Assembly: GCA_963921935.1 (NCBI GenBank)
Contig: OY998175.1
Location: forward strand, 177,293,262-177,357,261
DNA length: 64,000 nt
Direction of reading: 5' to 3'
Source: Galeruca laticollis
Taxonomy: Eukaryota > Arthropoda > Insecta > Coleoptera > Chrysomelidae
A program made the position numbers and the translations under genes. The notes under the pieces are model-generated. The model searched no databases, was not told the origin of the DNA, and worked only from the letters and a program-made list of their open reading frames with translations. Below are positions 44,731 through 55,649 of this stretch, piece after piece; within the stretch, counting starts at the first letter, position 1; each line of letters begins with the position of its first letter.

Positions 44731-47163
44731 TATATATATATATTGTTGTAGATACAACGACCATATAACATTCATAGAATCCCGATAAAGGATAAAGTAA
44801 TAATATGTATCAATAAAAAAATAACTTGTAAATAATGTACCAAAATTAATAAAATATCTATATAACAACATAATCAATTGCAATCCATGGGCATAATCAT
44901 AGAGAAAAATAAATAAATATAAAAGAATTCATAAACAATTATTCATGAAACAGCTTTTAAAAATAATTCTGTATTTTCAAAAAAAACAACCTTAGACCGA
45001 ACCTAACAAGCAGACGAGGATCAATAAAATAACGTAACGCCACACGGAATTTTAGACACCTAGAGCATCTGCTGATATTTAGAGAATAAATAGGATGGCA
45101 ATAATAAAATCAACAGTGCTACGATGATTGATCAATAAATGACATTTACATTTAGTAAAAACATATATAAGATATGTTAATTAATATTTAATCATAAAAG
45201 TATATAGGAATATAATAATATAAGTAGAAAACTGTAATTACAGAAAATGTTAAAAAACAATACGAAGTGTAACAGCTGAGACAAGTATACCAACATAAAA
45301 TGTATTTGAATATGAAATATAAGAATAAAAATAAATGATTACCGACCTAATTTATATGTATAAATGTAATAATATCAAACAAAACAAGAAATGAACTGTA
45401 TCCATGTATACTATGTAAATATTTAGGTTTTAGGAAATATAAAAATGATATATTTGCATTGACCAATCGGAAGATTTCAAATAATCAATAACATAAAAAA
45501 AACAACAATAATAAGATGTTAGTGAATCAAATCAATGACGATAAGGTTAGAGTGAATAAAAAACAATATTTTATAACAAGTTTAAGTCAGAAAAACAATA
45601 ATAAAAAAAGTGACAGGTGAACAATGATCAAAGATCTTTCTAGAACATTGCCAGCTTCCGGTTATAAACAATAGAAAGGGTTTTGGCGGATAAAATACCC
45701 GCGATAGTCAGTTAGGCGTTGGTAACTGAAGAAGCAGGAAGTAAATTGAATGTGATCCAGTTATTTGTTATAAAATTTTAAGTAATAAGTGTGAATATGT
45801 ATAAATCACAAATATAAAAAGTAACTAATAATTAAAATAAGTGCAAAGACAAATCTGTTTGAAACAAAGTCAAGCCAAATAATAATTATCATCCGATAGT
45901 TATAAGAAGGAAGATTGCCATCTGAAGCGGGAAAGCGTCATGGATGGATCCAACTGAAGGCGTCGTTTTGGCGAAAAGAACAAGGTCTGTGGTGTGTTTT
46001 AATTAGTAATATTTGGTACCAAATAATAAGAAAGTGAAATCATAAACACCTGGTAGTAAAAGTTTTAAAATGAATATAATGTACCAGGAAACGTAATAAA
46101 AAACTTACCATTATCAAATTTGTAGATAGATGTATAAATTTCTGTCATGTTGAATTTTATCCGATCACATATATAAAAAACTTTCCACAAAATAACAAAC
46201 CATACCTAATTTCAGTTTTTATCACATGCACAATTGTTATAATACGTTAAAATAATTTTTAAAAAATATCGAAATTAAGTACATAAATATTTCAGATATC
46301 CTTCCCATTTCACGAACCGAATAAAACTAAAGTAGTGTTTAAAATATTTTCAATAATCCTATTTATGAGAACAAGTAGAAAAAAAGTTACAAATAGTCGA
46401 ACAACGTTAAACGCAGGTGTTCATATTTTTTCAAAGAAATATAATGTTTACAAACGTTTACCCAAGTTTATGCAAATGAGTCTGCAAAAGCCATCTCAAA
46501 AAGAATGAATAGTTTTTAATAATATACAGAAAGTTTGTTTTGATGTGGGAATTTGGATGTATATAGAAAAATCCATCATTTTATTTTATAGCATAAGAAT
46601 TTTAATAAGTAAGGAAGGATAATCATTTATTTTTATACATAATAGGTATATGACTCCAACAATAAAATAAAGCGCCAACTATATATTATACATAAATAAT
46701 ATTTCAATGTTTTCAATTTTTTTTTATCTTCATAAATAACATAAAATAAATTCCATTGATGAGTAATGTTGATTTTATTATGATATGCCCAGAACCCTAC
46801 TGAGTTATAGAGTAGTGTATAAATAAGAGCAGCCGAGGTAATAAAATTTTAGGAATTAAATGAAACCACATGCTAATAAATAGCATAAAGAATAGGAGGA
46901 ATTGAAGGTTAAAAATATATAAATTAGCTAGCCCAAGAGTGTAATATTTCAATTGTAACAAAACATCAATACATTAGATATTCAAGTTAAATTTACAATT
47001 AAAATAATAATTCTCATATATACAAATTTCATATACAATTTATTTTCCAAACGTGAAATAAATAAATTATAGTATTCAAACAACATATCATACATAAATA
47101 AATAAAACATATTAATAAATAAGAATCCATACATATTTAACTTGCTCCTGAAACGTGGGGCAT
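44731..47163 (+). repeat. Probable diverged LTR and PBS of a related gypsy element
   Basis: At 47,141-47,163 the sequence ACTTGCTCCTGAAACGTGGGGC aligns with the PBS of the intact element (TTGGCACCC...AACGTGGGGC). Upstream, short blocks resemble the intact LTR in the same order: GAAGGAAGAT...TGAAGCGG near 45,908 against GAAGGAAGGTATCTGGGG...GAAGCGG, and TTAGCTAGCCC near 46,923 against GAGCTAGCC. A TATAAA-like word near 45,662 and TCAGTT near 45,708 could be core promoter elements. The body of this element is missing, because PLE family 3 follows about 30 bp downstream. No gene lies in the stretch. Confidence 0.45.
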
Positions 47164-47188
47164 TATATCAAATAAAGCAGAATTCCTA

Positions 47189-47192
<4 letters not shown>

Positions 47193-47278
<86 letters not shown>
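47193..47278. repeat. Compound (TA)n(GA)n microsatellite, left flank of PLE family 3
   Basis: An alternating TA run to about 47,236 is followed by a (GA)n run to about 47,278. PLE sequence starts directly after. Confidence 0.95.
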
Positions 47279-47281
<3 letters not shown>

Positions 47282-47283
47282 AT

Positions 47284-49682
47284 TATCGGGTATGCGGTCA
47301 GTGAAATTGAATGAAACTATTATCCTATACTCAATATTTCGCCACCGTATGGTAGCTTCATCAGGAGATACTACAAAATTTATTTAATAAACAATTGTAC
47401 ACAATAACACATAGTGAACTTACAGATTTTAAGAGTCTGGAATTCAGTGACGTCTAGACAATGAAAGGTTTAGGACAAGACTAATTACAATAATTTTAAA
47501 AAACCAATAAGGTATAGATATAAAAATGTTTACAAAAAACTGACAAGAAACACACTAAAACAAATTACAGGGTGATAAGACAAATTAATTTCTAAAACGA
47601 TTTTAAAAGTTGACAATAAATATTACTGAGTCCATTAGTGCCTGATGTTAGGTTTATCGCGTTAGGGTTCCTAGCAATATGATACATCTCAAAAACAATC
47701 GATGTTTGTATCGGTCCGCATGTTGCAGTATCTTAGTACTATTGTAGTCGAACGTATGTCCTGTTTTTAAAAAATGGTCCACAACTGCACAATTATTTTT
47801 GCCAGTACGACAATCACTCTTGTGCTGGGTAATGCGCTGCTTAAGCCATTGTGAGGTTTGACCAATATAACATCCCTGACACTGTGAGCAATCCATTTTG
47901 TAAATAACATTTGTGTTGTATAAAGTAGGTGTTGGGTCTTTTACTTTAGGAAAAAGGTTGAAATTGGTAATTAAATTATATTTAACAATCTTAATATTGG
48001 TTAAATTTTTAAACAAAGGTAAAATTGAATGAGTTAGATTAGTAATGTACGGAAGTTTATAATATTTTATGGTTTGCTCACTATGATCGTCAACTTGACC
48101 GTCATAAAAGTCGGTGTTATATATCAATTTCTTTAAAATGCCTGGGTAACCATTGTTCTTAAATATATCAAACAATATTCAAGTTTTTTGATACGAATGC
48201 TTCATCACTGATTTGCAATATTCTATTTCTCATCATTATTACGGAATTATGTTTTTGGCTTTTTGGATGATTAGAGTAATAATTTAAAAATCTGCCTGAC
48301 GCAGTTGGCTTTTGATACCAATCAAGAAAAATTACATTACCATCTGATACTAAAACTTTGGTATTCAAAAAAGGTATTCCAGCGTCAATTTCATGTTCAA
48401 TTGTAAATTGCAAATGACGATCAAAAGAATTCAACAACTCGAGAACGACGTCGGTCTTATCTACTGGTACAGCGCAAATTATGCCGTCAACGTATTCATA
48501 TAAAAATTGCATTTCAAAGGGCAAACCTGGAATAATACTAACAAGTAGTTCATCTAACACAATTGTGGCCAAAATTTGACTAATAGTAGACCCCATTGGT
48601 GTACCAAATATTTGCTTATAAAATTCGTTATTGAAACTAAAGTAAGTGTTGTCAAAAATAAATGCAATTAATGATAGAAAACTATATTTAGATAATGTAG
48701 TGTGAGGTTCGACCATGTTCCAATGTTTATCAATTATATTGGTAATCATATCCAATGGGATGTTAGTAAACAAAGAGACTGCATCTAATGAAACCAAAAC
48801 ATAGTTTTCTGGTAATTTACAACCCCTAATAGCAACAACAAAGGAAAATGTGTCTTTTGTATTATAGTTAGTACGATCCTCAAATGAATTTTTTAGAATA
48901 TCTGCCAAATATTTTGATAATTTATATGTAGTACAATTAACTGAACTAACTATTGGACGTAACGGTATATCCGGTTTATGTATTTTGGGCAAACAATATA
49001 GCTTTGGAAAACTAGAATTGTGATTGAATAATTCTTTAGCAATATCATCGGAGAATTATTTTTTAGTTTTTTAATTAATTCATTATAGTTTCTTTGAACT
49101 AACGTAGTAGGATCTTTATTTAGTTTTCTGTAAGTTGCTTGATCTTGTAATAAAAGTTCTGTTTTTTCAATATAATCGGTTTTGTTCATCGCAACAGTAC
49201 AACCACCTTTATCCGATTGCAAAATATAAGTTGTGGCTGAGATTTCAAAAATCTTTTGGTTTCTTTGAATATTTTACAAATAGTAGATTTAATTGAATTG
49301 GATTTATGTAAAAAATTGATTACAACATTGGTAGCACGTGCCCATAATAAATCTTTGGTATCTGTAGGTACATCATCAATGATGCTTTCTACATCAGCCA
49401 TAAAAACATCCAATCGAATATTAGTACTATCAGAAGTTACACCGAATTTTGGGCCTTAAGATAAGAAATCCGCTATTTTCTATGGAATATCAATATCTGA
49501 AATATTTCTGAACCATTTATCGTTATCAATAAATAATGCAATCTCTTCGGGTAAATTATCAAGAATTGTATTGAGTTTATCAATATTATTCAGCTTCACC
49601 CTATTAAAAGTATTCTTAAATGTTGTCTTCAACCTAATCTCAAAATCCATCAAAATATTCATTGGAATGACTCTATATAATA
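47284..49682 (-). pseudogene. PLE family 3, 5'-truncated minus copy
   Basis: Minus-strand frames 49,692-49,480, 49,413-49,186, 49,222-48,950, 48,992-48,168 and 48,175-47,654 follow one PLE protein with at least four frame breaks. The RT carries P-K-I-H-K-P-D-I-P-L-R-P-I-V-S-S, V-L-V-S-L-D-A-V-S-L-F-T-N-I-P, G-T-P-M-G-S-T-I-S and Y-V-D-G, where the second active-site Asp is mutated to Gly. The GIY-YIG domain reads V-I-Y-K-M-D-C-S-Q-C-Q-G-C-Y-I-G-Q-T-S-Q and H-K-S-D-C-R. The copy is cut at about 49,682, where it meets the pseudo-LTR of the plus copy. Its 3' UTR carries a hammerhead-like motif. Confidence 0.85.
47326..47370 (-). ncRNA. Hammerhead-like motif, PLE family 3, minus copy
   Basis: Minus strand: TATCTC, CTGATGA (exact core), extra A, GCTACC-ATAC-GGTGGC (stem II), GAA, ATAT, T, GAG(T)ATA (pairs with TATCTC with one bulge). 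All invariant core bases of a hammerhead are present, apart from the inserted A after A9, which is known to be tolerated in a viroid hammerhead. Confidence 0.6.
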
Positions 49683-50122
49683 AATCAGACACTAATGGGC
49701 TCAGTAATATTTATTGTCAACTTTTAAAATCGTTTTAGAAATTAATTGGTCTTATCACCCTGTAATTTGTTTTAGTGTGTTTCTTGTCAGTTTTTTGTAA
49801 ACATATTTATATCTATACCTTATTGGTTTTTTTAAAATTATTTTAATTAGTCTTGTCTTGTCCTAAATCTTTTAATGTCTAGACGTCACTGAATTCCAGA
49901 CTCTTAAAATCTGTAAGTTCTCTATTTGTTATTGTGTACAATTGTTTATTAAATAAATTTTGTAGTATCTCCTGATGAAGCTACCAAACGGTGGCGAAAT
50001 ATTGAGTATAGGATAATAGTTTCATTTAATTTCACTGACCGCATACCCAATAAGTCCCTCTCTATATTTAATCAAGTACGGTCGATAAACAACAGAAGCA
50101 TCTTTTGCTTTCTATTTACATT
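49683..50122 (+). repeat. Pseudo-LTR 1 of PLE family 3
   Basis: About 440 bp from AATCAGACACTAATGG to AACAGAAGCAT, repeated directly at 52,344-52,766. Flanking a PLE by such direct repeats, made of its own 3' end, is the known pLTR arrangement. It includes a hammerhead-like motif at 49,966-50,010. Confidence 0.8.
49966..50010 (+). ncRNA. Hammerhead-like motif, PLE family 3, upstream pLTR
   Basis: TATCTC, CTGATGA, extra A, GCTACC-AAAC-GGTGGC, GAA, ATAT, T, GAG(T)ATA. Stem II has six pairs including one G-U. ATAT can form stem III only between two molecules or two tandem motifs, as in dimeric hammerheads. Cleavage would fall just before GAG. Confidence 0.6.
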
Positions 50123-50123
50123 T

Positions 50124-52399
50124 ATGATGGGTTTCTATCAAGCTATTACTGCGACATATGGTTTGAACACTACAAATTTATTGAAACAATGGGCCAATTT
50201 TAACATCAAGTTAGCGAAGAATGCCAACCGAAGAATATTCTTATTGCGATGTAGAACTGCTGGAGTATTGCCTAGGCATATTAAGGATAGTGTAAGGCAA
50301 TGATTAATAGAATTGATAACATCATTTTGAAATTATGCAAAAAGACTTTATCTTTAGAAATAAAAATAACATGTAATTACATTTCAACGATCAAACGTAA
50401 TATTGACATCAGATTAGAATTATATATAGTCATTCCAATAAATATTTTGATCGATTTTAAGATTAGGTTGAATACAACATTTAAGAATACTTTTAATAGG
50501 GTGAAGCTGCATAATATTGATAAACTCAATGCAATTCTTGATAATGTACCCGAAGAGAGTGCATTAGTAATTGATAACGATAAATGGTTCAGAAATATTT
50601 CAGATATTGATATTCCAAAGAATTTGATGATGTACCCACAGATACAAAAGATATATTAAGGGCACGTGCTACCAATGTTGTAACCAATTTTTCACATAAA
50701 CCCAATTCAAATAAATCTACTCTTAGTAAAATATTCAATGAAACCAAAGTATTTTTGAAATCTCAGCCACAACCTTATATTTTGCAATCGGATAAAGGTG
50801 GTTGTACTGTTGCGATGAACAAAAACGATTATATTGAAAAAACAGAACTTTTATTACAAGATCAAGCAACTTACACAAAACTAAATAAAGATCCTACTAC
50901 GTCAGTTCAAAGAAACTATAATGAATTAATTAAAAAATTAAAAACTAAAAAAGAATTCTCCGATGATATTGCTAAAGAATTATTTATTTACAATTCTAGT
51001 TTTCCAAAGCTATATTGTTTGCCCAAAATACATAAACCGGATATACCGTTACGTCCAATAGTTAGTTCAGTTAATTGTACTACTTATAAATTATCTAAAT
51101 ATTTGGCAGATATTCTAAAAAATTCATTTGAGGATCGTACTAACTATAATACAAAAGACACATTTTCCTTTGTTGTTGCTATTAGGGGTTGTAAATTACC
51201 AGAAAACTATGTTTTGGTTTCATTAGATGCAGTCTCTTTGTTTACTAACATCCCATTGGATATGATTACCAATATAATTGATAAACATTGGAACATGGTC
51301 GAACCTCACACTACATTATCTAAATATAGTTTTCTATCATTAATTGCATTTATTTTTGACAACACTTACTTTAGTTTCAATAACGAATTCTATAAGCAAA
51401 TATTTGGTACACCAATGGGGTCTCCTATTAGTCAAATTTTGGCCACAATTGTGTTAGATGAACTACTTGTTAGTATTATTCCAGGTTTGCCCTTTGAAAT
51501 GCCATTTTTATATAAATACGTTGACGACATAATTTGCGCTGTACCAGTAGATAAGACCGACGTCGTTCTCGAGTTGTTCAATTCTTTTGATCGTCATTTG
51601 CAATTTACAATTGAACATGAAATTGACGCTGGAATACCTTTTTTGAATACCAAAGTTTTAGGATCGGATGGTAATGTAATTTTTCTTGATTGGTATCAAA
51701 AGCCAACTGCGTCAGGCATATTTTTAAATTATTACTCTAATCATCCAAAAAGCCAAAAACATAATTCCGTAATAATGATGAGAAATAGAATATTGCAAAT
51801 CAGTGATGAAGCATTCGTATCAAAAAACTTTAAAATATTGTTTGATATATTTAGGAACAATGGTTACCCAACAGGCATTTTAAATAAATTAATATATAAC
51901 ACCGACTTTTATGACGGTCAAGTTGACAAACATAGTGAGCAAACCATAAAATATTATAAACTTCCGTACATTACTAATCTAACTCATTTGATTCTACCTT
52001 TGTTTAAAAATTAAACCAATATTAAGATTGTTAAATATAATTTAATTACCAATTTTACCTTTTTTTCTAAAGTAAAAGACCCAACACCTACTTTATACAA
52101 CACAAATGTTATTTACAAAATGGATTGCTCACAGTGTCAGGGATGTTATGTTGGTCAAACCTCACAATGGCTTAACCAGCGCATTACCCAGCACAAGAGT
52201 GATTATCGTACTGGCAAAAATAATTGTGCAGTTGTGGACCATTTACAATAGTACTAAGATACTGCAACATGCGGACCGATACAAACATCGATTGTTTTTT
52301 GAGATGTATCATATTGCTAGGAACCCTAACGCGATAAACTTAAAATCAGACACTAATGGACTCAGTAATATTGATTGTCAACTTTTAAAATCGTTTTAG
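50124..52399 (+). pseudogene. PLE family 3, near-complete plus copy: RT plus GIY-YIG
   Basis: ATG 50,124 opens M-M-G-F-Y-Q-A-I-T-A-T-Y-G. The N-terminal region includes W-A-N-F-N-I-K-L-A-K-N-A-N-R-R-I-F-L-L-R-C-R. The frame changes near 50,303 and again near 50,630. The largest piece (50,755-52,014, 419 codons) holds the RT: P-K-I-H-K-P, V-S-L-D-A-V-S-L-F-T-N-I-P, G-T-P-M-G-S-P-I-S, then Y-V-D-D-I-I-C-A intact. A stop at 52,012 precedes the GIY-YIG nuclease in the same frame (V-I-Y-K-M-D-C-S-Q-C-Q-G-C-Y-V-G-Q-T-S-Q and I-T-Q-H-K-S-D), followed by another break near 52,250. All catalytic motifs survive, but four or five lesions inactivate the copy. It is flanked by direct pLTRs. Confidence 0.9.
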
Positions 52400-52761
52400 A
52401 AATTAATTTGTCTTATCACCCTGTAATTTGTTTTAGTGTGTTTCTTGTCAGTTTTTTGTAAACATTTTTATATCTATACCTTATTGGTTTTTTAAAACTA
52501 TTTTAAATAGTCTTGTCCTAAACCTTTTAATGTCTAGACGTCACTGAATTCCAGACTCTTAAAATCTGTAAGTTCACTATTTGTTATTGTGTACAATTGT
52601 TTATTAACTAAATTTTGTAGTATCTCCTGACGAAGCTACCAAACGGTGGCGAAATATTGAGTATAGGATAATAGTTTCATTTAATTTCACTGACCGCATA
52701 CCCGATAATTCCCTCCCTATATTTAATCAAGTACGGTCGATAAACAACAGAAGCATATTTT

Positions 52762-52766
<5 letters not shown>
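52344..52766 (+). repeat. Pseudo-LTR 2 of PLE family 3
   Basis: Direct repeat of 49,683-50,122 at the 3' end of the plus copy, ending at a (TA)n tract. Confidence 0.8.
52621..52665 (+). ncRNA. Hammerhead-like motif, PLE family 3, downstream pLTR
   Basis: Same as 49,966-50,010 except that the core reads CTGACGA. The change falls on the one non-conserved core position (N7), so the motif remains valid. Confidence 0.6.

Positions 52767-52767
<1 letters not shown>

Positions 52768-52812
<45 letters not shown>
52768..52812. repeat. (TA)n microsatellite, right flank of PLE family 3
   Basis: Alternating tract directly after the pLTR. On its far side the LTR of the errantivirus-like relic begins. 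Confidence 0.95.
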
Positions 52813-52815
<3 letters not shown>

Positions 52816-53029
52816 ACTTAACTTTTAATTAACTGAAACCGTGTTTTTAAAAACTAACTTTATTTCTAAGACAAAACTAATACATCCATTTCAAATACAA
52901 GACTAACTTTTTTATTATAAACATGAATTTAAATAACCTCGTAACAAACACAAACTAAGCAATTCTACAATAATATAAATACTTGATCAGCACAATATAC
53001 TGTCTACCTAAGGGCAATGGCGTAGGTGA
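52813..53029 (-). repeat. 3' LTR remnant of an errantivirus-like element
   Basis: On the minus strand the purine-rich AAAGGGGGAGG (about 53,030-53,041) is followed by TGTCACCTACGCC, which fits a polypurine tract and LTR start. The LTR contains an AATAAAG signal near 52,862 and is cut by the (TA)n and PLE at 52,812. No 5' partner LTR is in the window. Confidence 0.55.
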
Positions 53030-53040
53030 CACCTCCCCCT

Positions 53041-54439
53041 TTAGAAGGAAGCTTCTCCTGGAAGCTGGATCCCATCTTCCGTTGACTCCTGATGACTCTT
53101 ACTTAACCTTCCTGAATGTTTCTTCTTGTACATGATCCACAGAAAGGCCACTATCAATGCTGTATACAGAAAAATAGTCCAAATACTGGGAATGTGCAAT
53201 TTATGGTTTTCCGTGAATATTGGCGTTACCAGTTGATTTGGAATATCCTTTATTTTTAAACTTTTTAAATCAATCTTCATTGGAGAAACCTGTAATTGAT
53301 TAAATTTCAAATTTAATTCATTTATTACAAAAGATTATCCAAAAGTTTTTTGTTGAAATATTAACTCTTGATCTCTAAATATAATTTTACATGCTGAATT
53401 TTCAATTAAATAAATGCCTTTAAGTGTTTTCACTTCAGTTTCTTGCTTACATTTTATGATTAATTTTTCTTCTACTGGAAATATTGCCAAAAATTGCTTT
53501 ATCTCCGGAATAATTTCAATGTGATTCTTAATTCTTTCAATTTTTGTATATTGACAAAATGTAGAATTTCCTGCTAGCAATATGTTTTCTTCGCACCCAT
53601 AATTATTATTGTCTTGCAAATGGTTAGGACATTGAAAAATATTGCCACGAGTGCAAATGTCATTTAGAGGTTTAATGACATTATTTGATTTTAGTAAAAA
53701 TTTTGAATTAGGTACTAATGTTACGTATTCTGATTCAATCAATCATAATTAATAGGTATAGATAAAAAATATTGTATTTGATTATTTTCTACTTTACAAA
53801 TTACGTCTATGACGGCTTCAAATTCTAAAATGTTTTTATGTTTTAATTCGAAAGGTAATTCCGCTTGATAGTAATAATGCACTTCTTGCAACTGTGCAAA
53901 AAGTCGTGAGAGTTTATTATACTAGGATGTAATGTTCTAAGTTTACAGAGAGTTAATGAATTTACTACCGTTTCTAAAACGTCTAAAATTACATTGAATG
54001 TGAAAAGAAGTTCGTTGAATAGCTGTTTCAAATAAATAATATTTTCTGTATTTGCTTGAAAATCTAAAATATCTCTTATCTCAAATGTTTTCGTTTTTAA
54101 TATTTTTTCATTATACTGGATGTCCTGAATTGTCTTAATAAAATTACCAATTATTTGGTGACTAACAGAATATTGCATTTTAATTTGAGTTTGCAAGTTT
54201 TCTTGATTTTGTTTTAAATGTTCCATAATTGAATTAATTCTTTCTCCATCTTCAGAGTCCAAATTTCCCGTAATTGTTTTTACTATTGATCCAAGACCGT
54301 TAATTAACCCTCTCTTTGGTCTATCTAAGGTTGAATGAATATTAATGTTATCAAATTTATCATCTATACTATTCTTAGTGTACTCTATTATATTTACAAT
54401 ATTTTCTGTTTCAGTTAGAAAAAATGTATTATTAGACAT
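53041..54439 (-). pseudogene. env: Broken env of an errantivirus-like element (F-protein-like)
   Basis: Three minus-strand pieces (54,439-53,843, 53,742-53,335 and 53,310-53,041) follow one envelope glycoprotein of the baculovirus-F/errantivirus type, which mediates membrane fusion. The first piece holds a furin-type R-P-K-R site, a following Gly-rich hydrophobic segment and a long helical region. The second is Cys-rich. The third has a single transmembrane helix near its centre and a short basic cytoplasmic tail. Breaks: frame changes near 53,845-53,900 and 53,745, and an in-frame stop near 53,333. The signal peptide region is not clear. The gene is inactive. Confidence 0.7.
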
Positions 54440-54592
54440 ATTATATTTAACGTGATTATATTGTACACTTAACTTATTATATTCTACTAATAGTGGACTT
54501 AAATTATAAAATGAACGAAAGTATGACTGGATTTCTGCAGCTTGGCATATCCAAGATTTATGGGAAGTATTCCCAAGTTATGGTAACATCTT

Positions 54593-55536
54593 TTATTTTG
54601 ACTGTTGCGTCTCCGATGGTGACGAACCTGAAATGAATTTATATGGAGTCTTTTTAGGACGTTTTATGTTTGAAAGATGAATATTTTCTGAAGTATTTTT
54701 GTGTCCAGCAGTGATTTTTGCTGTTTTTAGTCGGATATTTTTGCTTTTAATTTGTTCACTTTTATATTTATTTTTGGTTTTACCTTGTGCCTGTTTATTA
54801 CGTACATACACTTTAGTGGGTATTGTATCTGGTAATTCTTCTCGGCTTTTATTGGCTTTAGAGATTACTTTTGATTTGTTTTCTGATTTAAATTCGAGTA
54901 TAAAATTTTCATTTTATGTTTATGATTTTGTATACAATTATTAACTACTTGTCGACCTAATTCTATATTGAAGGGTGAATTACTATCTATGTGTCCGGTA
55001 ATTATTTCGTTAGGTTTCAATTTTGTTGCAGAATGAACGCTATTATTATAGACTAATAATGCATAGAGTATATTATTTTCAATAGTCTCATTTTTAAAAT
55101 CTTTTTGATTATTCAAAAGTCTGATGTGTTCAATAATCGTAGAGTGGAATCTTTCGGCAATTCCATTCGATTCTGGATGTTGAGAAATTATAAAATGAAT
55201 TTTAATTTTATGCGTTTCTAGTAATTCCTTCACAACAGAATTTTTTAACTTAGTTCCATTATCCGAAATTATTTGGTCTGGTATACAATGGTGTGTAAAA
55301 TATTTAATTAGACTATGAGCTACTTCTATTCCTTGTCTAGATTTTAATTCATACATTTGACCATATTTGGAAAATGAATCTATTATCGTAAGAAATTTAC
55401 TATTTTCTAAGGTTATCGTGTCTAAATGCAAAATTTGGAAAGGTTTAGTAGCTGTTGGAGTGACATTTGAAAATGGTTTTATCGGTTTTCTATCATATTT
55501 GCTTAACTGGCAAACTTCGCATTCGTTTATATATAT
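54593..55536 (-). pseudogene. pol: Integrase part of errantivirus-like pol
   Basis: The minus strand from about 55,536 reads the second half of the zinc site (C-E-V-C-Q-L-S-K-Y) and then the catalytic core with L-H-L-D-T-I, I-S-D-N-G-T and the Glu in E-S-N-G-I-A-E-R-F. The main open piece is 55,431-54,865. The C-terminal basic tail continues in a separate frame (54,811-54,593). Protease, RT and RNase H are missing: homology stops at about 55,540, about 100 bp before the satellite. The order integrase then env on the minus strand matches insect errantiviruses. It may or may not be the same family as the gag relic at 1.2 kb. Confidence 0.8.
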
Positions 55537-55649
55537 GCTCTTTGATTAGACCGGTGTGAAGATAGCAGCCAATTTTAGCTGCAAAAATGTTGAGAACTGC
55601 TCAATTCGCGGTTTCAGTGGCGTGCAGAATATAATATTGAATCGAATTC

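Noticed and set aside
47142..47387. 81-codon frame with IYIYIY and ERERER runs
   Set aside because: Translation of the compound (TA)n(GA)n microsatellite running into PLE 3' UTR.
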